From: Lewinellaceae bacterium
Lineage (GTDB): Bacteria > Bacteroidota > Bacteroidia > Chitinophagales > Saprospiraceae
Assembly: GCA_016710765.1 (NCBI GenBank)
Contig: JADJUJ010000001.1
Location: 1-64,000 of the forward strand
Length of the DNA stretch: 64,000 nt
Reading direction: 5' to 3'
This document shows, piece by piece, positions 28,764 to 38,369 of the stretch. The notes under the pieces are model-generated. The model worked only from the letters and a program-made list of their open reading frames with translations. It was not told where the DNA came from and did not search any database. A program made the translations under genes and the position numbers. Numbering within the stretch: position 1 is the first letter of the stretch; the number at the start of each line of letters is the position of its first letter.

Positions 28764-31700
28764 TTAGAAGGATAACAGTGCGCCCACATAAATACGACGG
28801 GGCAAGGTATAATTGCCAGAGTTCAGCAGCGCCCAGGAATAGGCATCCTGGTAAGCTTGTGGGTTTTTACCCTGACTAACCACAGACTGGATGGTGCTTT
28901 GACCTTCCGCTGTTGGCAAATAACCGTCATCCTCCGGCGAACCGGAAAAGGAATAAACCCCAATTACGTTTCTCTGATTGAGCAGGTTGGCGATCCGGAG
29001 GTAAATATTCAGGTCGAGCGGCTTTTTACCGGCAGCCGACAAGTTGAATGATTTATCAAAACGCACATCCACATTAAAGCGCCAGGGCAGGCGGTTGCCG
29101 TTGATGGCACCCACAGTACCGGTACCGCCGAAGCGGTTGGCACGCAATTTGGCTGTGTACGGACGACCAGACACGGCATTGAACAGGAAGTTGGCGCCGA
29201 AGTTGGCCAAAATGTCTACCCCACCGATGCGTGGACCGTTGTATGCTTTACCCGACTCAAAGCGGTAGTCCAAAATACCCTGAAGGTTATGGCGCTCGTC
29301 AAAGTCGAGTGGGAACAGGGTACGGATGTTGCCACGGGTGGTCAAACCACGCTGTGATTCCGGATTAGAACCCGTACCGTCTGCAAATTGCAGGGTATAA
29401 GCCAATTGCAACTGTGCATTCTGGATGCGGCGCAGGTCGTATTGTACCGTAAAGCCTTTCACCGTACCAAAGTCGATGTTGCCATAGGTGGTGTAACGAC
29501 CAATAACCGGTACGTATAATATGGTACGCAACTGAACCATGTCGCGCATTTCGCGGTAGTATGCAGAGAATTTCAACGCAGAGTTCTGGTTGAGGCGCTG
29601 CTGGAAGCCTACTTCGTAATCAACCACGCGCTCTGGCAACAGGTTAACGTTGTTCTCTGGCGTACGGCCCGGCACATAGAAATAGAGGTAGTTTAGCGGT
29701 GTCACCTGCCAGTTGCTGGGTGGGCGCTGTACCAATACGTCGTAGTGGGCAAAGAAGTTGGCATCTTCCGAAATGGGGAAGGAAAATGCCAAACGTGGCA
29801 GCCAGTTTACCTGTGGGGTGTAATCTTCAAAAGAAGAGTTCGGGTTATACCGATCATCGAAAATATCGTCGCCGGAAATGGTATCCAAAAGCAATGGTGA
29901 AACAACACCACCACCAAAAATCAAGTTTCCATCGTTGGCCTGGGTACCATCGGCAAAATACCAGTTGTTGCCATTGCGGTAGGCTTTCGGCGCCAGGTCG
30001 CCCTGGTTCTGTACGTATACTTTGTAATCATCACCAATGTTAGCAGGCTTCGTACCAGCACCCGGTACGGAAGAATGGTATTGGTCTGCTGGCATGATTT
30101 CGTACAAAGAGTAGGGGTCGCGAAGCACTTTTGTATTCAGGTCAAATCGCTCTACCCGAAGACCAAGGCTAAAGATCATCTTGTTGAAGGTGAACTTATC
30201 CTTTAAAAAGGCTGCCTGGTAAAGCGGCTGCAATGGCGCAACCGGGAAAGTGCGAATGTTATCGGCGTCGCGTTGGGTAAAGAAGTCGTTGAACGTTACC
30301 CCGTTGTTTTGAATATTGCCCAGATAATCGTAGCCGTAGTAACCAATCAGGCCGCGCTCGGTGAGTTCCCGTGGGGAGAACATAGACAAATCGAGCTGCT
30401 CCGGGTTCAAGTCATGTACGTTGACATACTCATTGAGCGGGATGCCCAAGTTGCTGCGCACTGCCTTGTAAAACTTGTTGTCGGGAAGATCAACCGTCGA
30501 GTTGGCAAATGCCTGCAGCGAGTCGCCAATTTGTGGGCTCCAGAAAGGATCCCAGAACTTGACAGTAGGCATTGTAGTGTCAATACCATTGAAATGCTGG
30601 TTGGCGAGCTGCTCCATGAGCGTCCATAATCCGGATGGCGCAACGGCATAGGAGCGTTGAATACGCTGTTCGTTAAGCAAACCGAACTGAATACTGTGGG
30701 TACCGGTACGACCGAGTTTCAGGTCGAAGCCACTGGAAGCATTAATCGTAATGATATCGCTCTGGCTCTTGGTAAAGCTGTTGTAAACCAGGCCATAGTT
30801 GGAAAACATACCCGACCAGATGTTATCGTAAGAAGACAACAGTCGGTTATTGGTGGCGATATACGTATTGTAATTTTCAGAATCAGCAAACTCGTTGTAT
30901 GGAAGCAGTTGGGCATTGGGAATAACCACCTGTCCAGCGCCATCCACGTAACCAGCCTGAAAACCGGTGAATCTCTCAAAGTTGTCAATTTGCTCGATCA
31001 AACCGCGGTCGCTGCGTCCACCAATGGGAACAAAATCAAATCCAAAACGGCCAATATAACCGTAATTGAAAAGGTTGCCGCCGTGGCGGGGATCATCGCC
31101 GCGGCCAGTGCCACGGTCGAAGCCCAATTGCAATTGATAGCTTGCATTGGAAATGGCTACACGGGCAGTGGTCGCTTCTTTGCCGTCGGGGTTACCCAAA
31201 CGGTGGCGGAAACGTGCCAGTCCGCGATAGCGCTGACTGTAAGCCGTAGGGTTTTCATCGGTGTTCAGCAAACGCCAGCCACCCGGGGTAAACTGGTTAC
31301 GGCTGTCGTTGAAGGTGCCAGTAACACTAAAGTCTACGTTGCGGCTCATGCGCAGGTCCAACTTACCAGTAAGGTCGATGCTTTGGCTGGATTCGTTGGG
31401 GCGGTACTTCAGCACATTAACGCTGTCGTTGGTCAGCGTTTCTGCCGTTGGTACAATACTTCCGCCAATACGGGTCAGTGGGTGTGCGGCGATGTTGGCC
31501 AGCACTTCATCCTTTGCCACAAAAACAGGCAAGGCAGGCGGGCCGTCGTCTTTTTGACGGTTTATTTGGCCAGAAAGGCGGAAGCCCAAAACGGTTTCCT
31601 CGCGGGTGCCATCAGCGGACTGGCGTTTTACCAGCGGGCCGCTCAGGTTAGCATTGGCCAGCAACCAGCCGTATGGGTCGAGCCCGTAGGAGTTTTCAAT

Positions 31701-32393
31701 TTCCAGAGCGCCGTGGTAGTCATTGGCCGGGCCCTTGGTAATAACGGAAATAACACCACCGGTAACGTCGCCGTATTCAGCGCCCAAGCCGCCGGTGAGT
31801 ACCGACAACTGCTCGATGTCCTGAACCGGAGGAACACCACCAGCAACGCGAATACCATCGATGTAATAGTTGGTGGCGTTGGAACGGGAGCCTTTGATGT
31901 TGACGCCGCTTCCATCGATCGATGAAGTACCAGCAGTGGTGGCAACTATGGCGTTGACACTACGGTTGGGCAGCTTAGCGATCTGGTCGGATGTCAGCGT
32001 TCCGCCCGTTGTGGTCTCATCCTGTTTGATCAAAGGCACTTTGTAGGCCTTGATGACCACCTCCTGGAGTACAGTAGCGGAGAGCGTTACTTCCAAAAAG
32101 TTGATTTGACCAGATAAAATTTTCACGCCGGTCGTACGGGAAGTAGCATATCCAGTGTAGGATATCTCCACATCATACGTACCGGGGTCAACCGTTACGC
32201 GGTAATTGCCGTCGAAGTCGGAAATGGCGCCACGCGCAACTTCTGAACCTTTCATGACTTTTACCGTCGCGCCGATCAATGCTTCACCGTTACTTTCGTC
32301 CGTAATTTTGCCCTGAAGAACGGTGGTCGACTGGGCGATTACGGCTCCTACGCTGAAGAATAATGCGAGGGTTAAGAGTAAAGAACGTACCAT
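28764..32393 (-). CDS. TonB-dependent receptor with carboxypeptidase-like N-terminal domain
   Basis: From ATG 32393 (MVRSLLL, start of the signal peptide) the receptor is 1,209 residues. After cleavage near AQS there is a carboxypeptidase-regulatory-like domain (about 22-105; GKITDESNGEALIGATVKV). A TonB plug follows at about 120-230, containing YYIDGIRV and GAEYGDVTGGVISV, then a long beta barrel to the C-terminal aromatic strand YVGALLSF. Such receptors import ligands across the outer membrane using ExbBD-TonB energy. It differs from SusC systems in having no SusD gene next door. The downstream partner is instead a T9SS-sorted protein. Confidence 0.9.
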   Translation of the reverse strand: MVRSLLLTLALFFSVGAVIAQSTTVLQGKITDESNGEALIGATVKVMKGSEVARGAISDFDGNYRVTVDPGTYDVEISYTGYATSRTTGVKILSGQINFLEVTLSATVLQEVVIKAYKVPLIKQDETTTGGTLTSDQIAKLPNRSVNAIVATTAGTSSIDGSGVNIKGSRSNATNYYIDGIRVAGGVPPVQDIEQLSVLTGGLGAEYGDVTGGVISVITKGPANDYHGALEIENSYGLDPYGWLLANANLSGPLVKRQSADGTREETVLGFRLSGQINRQKDDGPPALPVFVAKDEVLANIAAHPLTRIGGSIVPTAETLTNDSVNVLKYRPNESSQSIDLTGKLDLRMSRNVDFSVTGTFNDSRNQFTPGGWRLLNTDENPTAYSQRYRGLARFRHRLGNPDGKEATTARVAISNASYQLQLGFDRGTGRGDDPRHGGNLFNYGYIGRFGFDFVPIGGRSDRGLIEQIDNFERFTGFQAGYVDGAGQVVIPNAQLLPYNEFADSENYNTYIATNNRLLSSYDNIWSGMFSNYGLVYNSFTKSQSDIITINASSGFDLKLGRTGTHSIQFGLLNEQRIQRSYAVAPSGLWTLMEQLANQHFNGIDTTMPTVKFWDPFWSPQIGDSLQAFANSTVDLPDNKFYKAVRSNLGIPLNEYVNVHDLNPEQLDLSMFSPRELTERGLIGYYGYDYLGNIQNNGVTFNDFFTQRDADNIRTFPVAPLQPLYQAAFLKDKFTFNKMIFSLGLRVERFDLNTKVLRDPYSLYEIMPADQYHSSVPGAGTKPANIGDDYKVYVQNQGDLAPKAYRNGNNWYFADGTQANDGNLIFGGGVVSPLLLDTISGDDIFDDRYNPNSSFEDYTPQVNWLPRLAFSFPISEDANFFAHYDVLVQRPPSNWQVTPLNYLYFYVPGRTPENNVNLLPERVVDYEVGFQQRLNQNSALKFSAYYREMRDMVQLRTILYVPVIGRYTTYGNIDFGTVKGFTVQYDLRRIQNAQLQLAYTLQFADGTGSNPESQRGLTTRGNIRTLFPLDFDERHNLQGILDYRFESGKAYNGPRIGGVDILANFGANFLFNAVSGRPYTAKLRANRFGGTGTVGAINGNRLPWRFNVDVRFDKSFNLSAAGKKPLDLNIYLRIANLLNQRNVIGVYSFSGSPEDDGYLPTAEGQSTIQSVVSQGKNPQAYQDAYSWALLNSGNYTLPRRIYVGALLSF

Positions 32394-32559
32394 AGAATAA
32401 CTGCGATTAATTTGCAACGTACTGTTGTGATGGATTTATGTTGGTAAAGTTTTGATTTGGCATAAAAAAATTACCGGCTGCAATGATAGCAAAAAAGGCA
32501 TGAGTAATTGGTCTAATTTTTCCGGAATATACCGCGAATGTCAAATTTCTACCGATATT

Positions 32560-33507
32560 TTACTTTCCTTCCAGCCAGGCTTTTTTAATTTTTTCGAGGA
32601 GCACGGTTGCCAGCCGTTCTTTCGATTCCCGGGTCCAACCGGCGATATGGGGTGACAAAATAACATTTTCAAAGGCAAAAAGTCGCTCATAAAGGGCTTC
32701 CTCTTCGGCGGTGTAGGCAGCTGGTTTTTCATTTTCAAACACATCCAGACAGGCGCCAAGTACCATTCCGCTTTCCAGGGCTGTTACTAAATCCTGTGTC
32801 TTTACACAGGTTCCTCTTGAGGTATTGATCAGGATTATTTCCTTACGGCATTTTTCTAAAAACTGCCGATCAACGAAATGCCGGGTCTCCGGCGTAAGGG
32901 GCAAGTGCAAACTAATGATGTCGGCTTGCTCCATAATCTCTTCCAGACGCGTTTCCGTTACCCATGGCATATCCGTGGCATAACCGGTTTTGTACTTGTC
33001 GTAGGCCAACACTTTCATGTCCATTCCCGCCAATTTTCGGGCAAACTGGCTGCCTGTATGGCCGAAACCGATTATTCCGATGCACTTCCCGCCAATTTCG
33101 AAGCCGCGGTTTGCCTCCCGCCGCCATACCTTTTGCCGCACTTCCCGATCGGAGCGAAGCAGATTGTTGGCCAGGGCCAGCAACATGCCCAGCGCTTGCT
33201 CGGCTACTGCGTTTCGGTTTCCTTCCGGACTACTCAAAACGGCCACCCCCTTTTCCGCCGCGTAAAACTTGTCGACAATCTCCATTCCCGATCCCAGCCT
33301 TCCTACAAACCGAAGTTGCGTGGCAGCATCCAGCATGGCCCGGTCGACCAAAATTTTACTGTTAATGATCAAACCCGTATACTGCCGTATGGATACCCTC
33401 GTTTCTTCCAGGGTGATGTCGGGCAGGTCATCGCATTCGAATCCCATTTGCCTTAATCCTTCTTTCAAAACAGGATGACAGTCATCCGTGATCAGCACTC
33501 TTTTCAT
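32560..33507 (-). CDS. D-isomer-specific 2-hydroxyacid dehydrogenase
   Basis: The 315-residue cytoplasmic enzyme reduces 2-oxoacids or oxidises D-2-hydroxyacids with NAD(P). The Rossmann fingerprint IGFGHTGSQFA lies at 146-156 with the acidic Asp170 after the second strand, favouring NAD. The catalytic set is present: Arg231 in INTSRG, Glu in DVFENE (255-260) and His287 in SPHIAGW. The length fits the SerA/HprA class without an ACT domain, so it could be a phosphoglycerate dehydrogenase or a glyoxylate/hydroxypyruvate reductase. It is transcribed alone and diverges from the lipoprotein gene at 33711. No serine pathway genes adjoin to decide the substrate. Confidence 0.88.
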   Translation of the reverse strand: MKRVLITDDCHPVLKEGLRQMGFECDDLPDITLEETRVSIRQYTGLIINSKILVDRAMLDAATQLRFVGRLGSGMEIVDKFYAAEKGVAVLSSPEGNRNAVAEQALGMLLALANNLLRSDREVRQKVWRREANRGFEIGGKCIGIIGFGHTGSQFARKLAGMDMKVLAYDKYKTGYATDMPWVTETRLEEIMEQADIISLHLPLTPETRHFVDRQFLEKCRKEIILINTSRGTCVKTQDLVTALESGMVLGACLDVFENEKPAAYTAEEEALYERLFAFENVILSPHIAGWTRESKERLATVLLEKIKKAWLEGK

Positions 33508-33710
33508 GCTTATGATGGGTCGAAATTAACAGTTTCCTTTTATACGGTGTATGGGGAATGAGCTAAGTGCCATTCTGGCGGGGTGAATGCCCCAGATGGA
33601 TGGATAAAACAAAGGGGTCAGATTTGTTCTTTCAGCCAGCAAGACGGACCTTTGCAATTCACAGTGCGGGTTGGGGGGTCTCCAGCCTGGGCAAAGATAT
33701 TCAAGTCGAT

Positions 33711-34379
33711 ATGAAGCACACAATTTTTTTAGTGGCCGGCCTTTCCGCTTTCCTGGCCTGCCAGTCTGCGCCCAAAAACGTGCAGCGCAACATGAACATT
33801 TACCTGCGCTACATGCAGGAAGAAGACCGGTTTAGGGCAGAGGCCTTTTTGGAAGAAGCCCGGGACCAGCAAGCCATGGCGCCTGTTGATATTCCCGGAG
33901 GCATCACGTATGCCAGCAAACCCATGGCACTGCTGCCCGTAAAACAGAAGACTTATTTTCTGGAGGCCACTGGCGGCTTTGTCGCCGACCAACCTTTCCA
34001 ATGGAAAAACGAAAAGGGCGAAGCACAACAATTTGTAATTGGCTACGCCCCTATGCTCAACCCTGGTTTTGGCGCCAGCAGCCTGGATCGTTCCAAGCCT
34101 GTAAAGTTTAGCTGGCAGGGAGCCCCCCTGGGGAAAGGGGAAGATTTGGTTTTCCTGTGGACTTGCCTCGACAATGGTGAAAACCAAAAAATGGACATTA
34201 TCAGCCCTGGCAGCACCCAGGAAATAGAATTTCCGGCCGCCAAGATTTCCCAGCTTTCCGCAGGAAAATGGGCCTATTATGTGGTACGCCGCAAACTGGT
34301 CAAAGCCAAGGTCGACGATCTTCCCGTCAGTGCTGTAGTGGAATTTTACAGCAAAACAGATACCCTCACCCTTCATTGA
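33711..34379 (+). CDS. Hypothetical lipoprotein
   Basis: The ATG at 33711 is chosen because it opens a signal peptide with a good lipobox FLAC, giving a 222-residue lipoprotein with Cys at residue 17. The mature part is beta-rich, with a conserved-looking segment on its substrate face, and no enzymatic motif that I recognise. It is 86 bp upstream of the TlpA-type thioredoxin gene. A separate promoter box before that gene suggests independent transcription. Probable location is the periplasmic face of the envelope. Confidence 0.75.
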   Translation: MKHTIFLVAGLSAFLACQSAPKNVQRNMNIYLRYMQEEDRFRAEAFLEEARDQQAMAPVDIPGGITYASKPMALLPVKQKTYFLEATGGFVADQPFQWKNEKGEAQQFVIGYAPMLNPGFGASSLDRSKPVKFSWQGAPLGKGEDLVFLWTCLDNGENQKMDIISPGSTQEIEFPAAKISQLSAGKWAYYVVRRKLVKAKVDDLPVSAVVEFYSKTDTLTLH

Positions 34380-34425
34380 TCAACTTGTTAACGTTTGATT
34401 TAAAGTTCAATCGTGCGGTATACCC

Positions 34426-34433
34426 TACCTTTG
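34426..34433 (+). promoter_or_regulatory. Candidate -7 promoter element of the TlpA-type gene
   Basis: The box TACCTTTG matches the Bacteroidota -7 consensus TAnnTTTG and lies 32 bp before the ATG at 34466. A clear -33 TTTG at the standard spacing is not visible. Confidence 0.45.
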
Positions 34434-34465
34434 TACACAAAACGATAAAAATCCAAGGATAAACT

Positions 34466-35839
34466 ATGAAAAAATTATTGCTGCTGTTGCTCCTTCCCGC
34501 TTCCATCTGGGCCCATTCAACACCCCAGGAGCCCACCGGAGGAACGGTTACCCTGATCTGTAATATTTACGAAGTGCCTGCCAACTTCGACAGTTTACAC
34601 CTCTACGACCTCAACGGATTGGCCGCTGTGTCGGTGTATGCCGCCGCCAAAGATGAGAATGGCAAATACACCTTTACAGTGCCCACAAGCAAATCGCGCT
34701 TTTACGGCATTGGTTTCAGCGAATTGAACCTCGGCAAAATCATCTTGGGTGAAGAACCCATGGTAAGTTACTGGAGCAACGCCAATTACATGTCGCAAGG
34801 CAGAACGAGCGGCTCGGCAATAAACAAAGGACTGGAGAGCATATACAAGCGCGCCAATGCCTTTGACGCCACGTCTGCTGCACTGCTCAACGACGAGCAA
34901 AGCGCCAGCATGGATGCTAAAGCGCAGGCTGATATTCAAAAACGCGCCGAAAACCTGGGCGCTGAGAAGAAAAAATTCCTCGACTCGCTCAAAACAGCCA
35001 ATACGATGTTGTACCGGGTCGCCACCCTATACGTTCACCCCGACCCCATGTCGGATAAGAAAAAAACAGCTGATTACCTGCAGTATGTTGGACAGGAGTA
35101 CTTCCGTTTTGCCGACCTGAAGGATAAGGCTTACGCCGAATTACCCGATGTGCACGACGCTTTCCAGCGCTTTGGGGAAGCCTTGCTAAGCCTCGGCGCA
35201 AACGAAGAAGTGGCTACCCAACTGGCGGAAAAACAACTTATGACCATTCCTGCCGACTCTAAAACCTATCGGTTTGCTTTGGGTGGAATTTGCGATGGTT
35301 TCAAAACCAACGGCCCCTTGTATGTGACATTTGGCAGAAAATATGTTGACGCTTACCGGAACAACAGCCTGGGTGAAATCGGACGACTTGATTACGAACT
35401 CAAAAAATCAAGTGTCTTCACCCCCGGTATGCTGGCTCCTGACCTTTCCGGACCTACACCAGATGGCGGCAACTACTCCATGAGCGAACTCCGCGGCAAG
35501 GTGGTACTGATCGATTTCTGGGCCAGCTGGTGTGGCCGCTGCCGCAGGGAAATGCCCACTGTGAAAACTGCCTACGAAAAATACAAAGACAAGGGCTTCG
35601 ATATCCTTGGTGTGAGCCTCGACCGCGAGCCGGAAGCCTGGAAAAAAGCCATTGCTGCCGACGGCATTCCATGGCATCACATCAGCGACCTGAAAGGCTG
35701 GCAAAGCGCCCATGCCGCGCTTTATTCGGTCAACTCCATCCCAGCCACAGTGCTGATCGACCGGGAAGGCAAAATTATTGCCCGTAACCTCCGCGGCGAC
35801 CAGTTGGAAATGAAATTGAAGGAAGTGTTTGGAGAATAA
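34466..35839 (+). CDS. TlpA-family thiol-disulfide oxidoreductase
   Basis: The 457-residue periplasmic protein has a signal peptide (1-16) and a DUF4369-like N-terminal region with long helices to about 320. A thioredoxin fold follows with the redox motif WASWCGRC (Cys356, Cys359) and the cis-Pro segment NSIPATVLID. The middle signature FWASWCGRCRREMP is characteristic of TlpA/ResA proteins that reduce disulfides in secreted proteins or in cytochrome c maturation. The Arg in CGRC is less usual than Pro but occurs in the family. A stem-loop terminator follows at 35884-35925. No cytochrome genes adjoin, so the client is unknown. Confidence 0.9.
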   Translation: MKKLLLLLLLPASIWAHSTPQEPTGGTVTLICNIYEVPANFDSLHLYDLNGLAAVSVYAAAKDENGKYTFTVPTSKSRFYGIGFSELNLGKIILGEEPMVSYWSNANYMSQGRTSGSAINKGLESIYKRANAFDATSAALLNDEQSASMDAKAQADIQKRAENLGAEKKKFLDSLKTANTMLYRVATLYVHPDPMSDKKKTADYLQYVGQEYFRFADLKDKAYAELPDVHDAFQRFGEALLSLGANEEVATQLAEKQLMTIPADSKTYRFALGGICDGFKTNGPLYVTFGRKYVDAYRNNSLGEIGRLDYELKKSSVFTPGMLAPDLSGPTPDGGNYSMSELRGKVVLIDFWASWCGRCRREMPTVKTAYEKYKDKGFDILGVSLDREPEAWKKAIAADGIPWHHISDLKGWQSAHAALYSVNSIPATVLIDREGKIIARNLRGDQLEMKLKEVFGE

Positions 35840-35883
35840 TTCCAATGGTTGGCGAACAATGGGATATGTGAGACCGTACAATT

Positions 35884-35925
35884 AGAAACCCCACCCCTCT
35901 CCGTTGGAGAAAGAGTGGGGTTTCT
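35884..35925. terminator. Terminator hairpin after the TlpA-type gene
   Basis: An 11-bp perfect stem (35884-35894 with 35915-35925) encloses a pairing-rich loop with CTCTCC and GGAGA, and a short T run follows. Just beyond, 35960-36000 repeats the words CTTTGGAGAAAG, so part of a REP-like unit may be present in the 253-bp gap. Confidence 0.7.
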
Positions 35926-36092
35926 AGTTTATAGTTAATCAACATTTAGACAAGATCGAACGCGCCCTCGCCTTTGGAGAAAGCCTGTCCCGTACTTTAG
36001 TCGGGAGGCATGGAGTGAGCTTAGAAAACCGGTTTGGCACACTTAATTGGCAAGCTCGTATAGGCGATTCACCAACCCTTCTCCTACCGTTC

Positions 36093-37415
36093 CTAAAGCA
36101 TCGTAATCACACCGGCACTGATGGCAAGGCTGTTCAATCCCACAGGCTTTGGCCCTATGCCCCCTTTGGTAAGCTGGTGCTGGTAAGAAGGCTCTATAAA
36201 GGCAGCAAAGCGGCGGCTGATGGGATGTTCGATGCGCATACCGGCATTGGCTGTCAGGTAAGCATTTCCGGATAAAGAGCCACCTTCAGCAATGCCATTG
36301 GCGGTTTTTTGCATGGTGGGCTCTTGTGTTCCCACTTGCGACTGGCCTGAAGGCGCTGCGCCTGGGTAGTATACCTTTTTATAGCGATAGGATTTTGAGG
36401 TTGCCACAAAAGCACTGACCCCAGCTACTGCAGAGACCTTCGTTTTGCCCATATTGAGTACGTCTCGGGTAATCTTGAGCGGAATTTGTACCATAGCCGC
36501 TTCAACACCGGTAAGTGCAGAACCGTAATAACCGTCGATGACGTTGCCGCCATAAATTTCAATTTCCTTTTTGGGCTCAAACTGCTTGCTGGCATAACCC
36601 AATCCAGTTTCTACACCCCATTTTCCACGCTTCCAACCCAGGCCAAACCCAGCGCCGGCGCCCCAGCTGCTGCGGTTCGAGCCAGCAATCCGTACGGTAT
36701 TTTGAGCAGCCTCGCCATAAGTAATGGCATAAAAATGATTTGTTCGTGGTGCCTTGGTAATTACAGCTGTGCGCGATGCATGCGATTCGGAGTATACCAA
36801 ATACCGAACCGGAACTCCCGGCAGCGCGCCAGTTTCCGGCAAGCCTTGAAAGGCAAAAGCGGGTACTGCATTTTCCGTAATATCAGTAGCAATCAATTGT
36901 GCAAAGGGCAATTGTTGGTCTTCCAATGCTGCAAAATTTACCGTATTGCCTGCTTCAAAAGGGATTAAGGCAGGAGCCGTTGATGGTATTGCATTGTCCC
37001 CGAGATAAGTGCCCGTGTTATCGGACGATTCCATGTCAGCAATGATCTGCTGTTGTGGGTGCAGCCTCTGTATAGGTCGTTCTGAACTTTGGGCAGCCCA
37101 CCAGTTATCAAAACTGAACAGCAGCAACAAAAGAGCGGCAGCCTCTGCCATTTTATACCAGGCAATTTTACGGCGGCGCTCACGGGCGTCCAGGGTCTGC
37201 GACAAAATATTCCAGTGCCCGGGCTGGTAAGGAACTTCCAGCTGCTCCAGTTGACTCAAAACCGCTGCATCTACAGCAGTTGCAGACTCCAAAGAACCAT
37301 CCGGAATACTGGCATCCATCTTTTGTCGGAGCGCATCCCAGCTGGAAGCATCGTAAGGAACTTCCAGGTTGCTGAGCGACTGCCGCATTATATCATCAAA
37401 TGTTCGATCTTTCAT
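36093..37415 (-). CDS. Membrane protein partner of ECF sigma factor (possible anti-sigma) with barrel-like C-terminus
   Basis: The 440-residue protein starts 17 bp after the ECF sigma stop, so the two are co-transcribed. Its cytoplasmic N-terminus repeats a motif: LEVPYDASSWDALRQKMDA at about 17-35 and LEVPYQPGHWNILSQTLDA at about 55-73. A single membrane helix follows (about 87-105), preceded by RRRK, which gives an anti-sigma-like topology. The C-terminal half is Gly-rich with alternating strands (GAGFGLGWKRGKWGVETGLGYA) as in PorT-type outer-membrane beta barrels. The combination of an inner-membrane helix and a barrel-like domain is odd. The role as anti-sigma is inferred from gene order and topology. 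Confidence 0.7.
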   Translation of the reverse strand: MKDRTFDDIMRQSLSNLEVPYDASSWDALRQKMDASIPDGSLESATAVDAAVLSQLEQLEVPYQPGHWNILSQTLDARERRRKIAWYKMAEAAALLLLLFSFDNWWAAQSSERPIQRLHPQQQIIADMESSDNTGTYLGDNAIPSTAPALIPFEAGNTVNFAALEDQQLPFAQLIATDITENAVPAFAFQGLPETGALPGVPVRYLVYSESHASRTAVITKAPRTNHFYAITYGEAAQNTVRIAGSNRSSWGAGAGFGLGWKRGKWGVETGLGYASKQFEPKKEIEIYGGNVIDGYYGSALTGVEAAMVQIPLKITRDVLNMGKTKVSAVAGVSAFVATSKSYRYKKVYYPGAAPSGQSQVGTQEPTMQKTANGIAEGGSLSGNAYLTANAGMRIEHPISRRFAAFIEPSYQHQLTKGGIGPKPVGLNSLAISAGVITML

Positions 37416-37432
37416 GGCAAATAAAGCCGTTT

Positions 37433-38020
37433 TTATATATCCTCTGAAGTGCCACTTTTGAATTCAAAATGAATGCTCCTGTGGCTAAAATATTCTTTCA
37501 GTTTGATGCGCGATTTTACCAGATTGCTGCGCGATGTACTTTCCGTGATGTGCAATGCATCCGCAATTTCCTTGTGAGAGTACCCTTCCACCACATACAG
37601 GTTAAACACCGCACGGTAGGCCGGCGACAGTTGATGCACCGCCTCAAGGATCTCCTTTTCTGTAAGATGACTGAGCGCATCGGGCTCATCGGCAGACAAA
37701 GTATACGCTTCGTCAAGGTCGTTGGTACGCCGACGTACGGCCTTGCGGTAAAAATCGATACAGGTGTTTACCATGACCGTGCGAATCCACGCCGGAAGGG
37801 AAGTACCCATCCGGTATCGGCCGATGTTTTGAAACACCTTGATAAAACCTTCGTGCAAAAGATCCAGTGCTTCATCACGTGATCCGGCGTAGCGAAGGCA
37901 CACACCCATCATCTTGCCGTAGTACTGTTCGTACAACTGCTGTTGCGCCCAGCGTTCCTGCCGAACCAGCGCGGTGATGAAATGTTCTTCAGCCTTCTCC
38001 AAATTAAGTGCGAAATCCAT
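37433..38020 (-). CDS. RNA polymerase sigma factor, ECF type
   Basis: The 195-residue protein has sigma region 2 at about 30-95 (DEALDLLHEGFIKVFQNI) and region 4 at about 130-180 with the helix-turn-helix YSHKEIADALHITESTSRSNL. It directs RNA polymerase to a regulon probably including its own operon. A box reading TTACTTTG on the minus strand (38044-38037) lies 16 bp upstream of the start and is one base from TAnnTTTG. It is followed by the membrane partner gene, the usual arrangement of an ECF sigma with its anti-sigma. Confidence 0.92.
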   Translation of the reverse strand: MDFALNLEKAEEHFITALVRQERWAQQQLYEQYYGKMMGVCLRYAGSRDEALDLLHEGFIKVFQNIGRYRMGTSLPAWIRTVMVNTCIDFYRKAVRRRTNDLDEAYTLSADEPDALSHLTEKEILEAVHQLSPAYRAVFNLYVVEGYSHKEIADALHITESTSRSNLVKSRIKLKEYFSHRSIHFEFKSGTSEDI

Positions 38021-38291
38021 AGTTGATTCCCGTTACAAAGTAAATACTTGCGATCGGATTACACAAAAGCAGGACTTCCTGCAACCGGACCATATATATA
38101 CGTCCGCCGTTTCCCAAACGCTGCCTTTAATGCGAAACACAGGTAGTTAACCCGAATTCAGATTTGACGACATAGGTAGCCATAAGGATGCCTTGGGTTG
38201 CACGATTGTGCGCATTTCATTAAAAATTTAACCCCATGTTAACGTAAGGAGCTCAAAATGCGATTTTTTTATTTTTTTTAAAACACTTTGT

Positions 38292-38323
38292 TTTGTTTTA
38301 AAAAACATTTTGTTTTATATTTG
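38292..38323 (+). promoter_or_regulatory. Strong Bacteroidota-type promoter for the glucosaminidase gene
   Basis: TTTG at 38292-38295, a 20-bp spacer and TATATTTG at 38316-38323 give a near-perfect -33/-7 pair. Transcription would begin near 38331, leaving a leader of about 40 nt before the ATG at 38370. The region 38021-38369 otherwise holds only AT-rich intergenic DNA between two divergent units. Confidence 0.75.
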
Positions 38324-38369
38324 TGTTCGCTTTCGGTATTCATCATTAATTCATTAAATCCTTGGTATT

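Noticed and set aside
35960..36020. Possible small RNA or REP array after the TlpA-type gene
   Set aside because: Only two partial copies of the word CTTTGGAGAAAG are present, too little to support an array.
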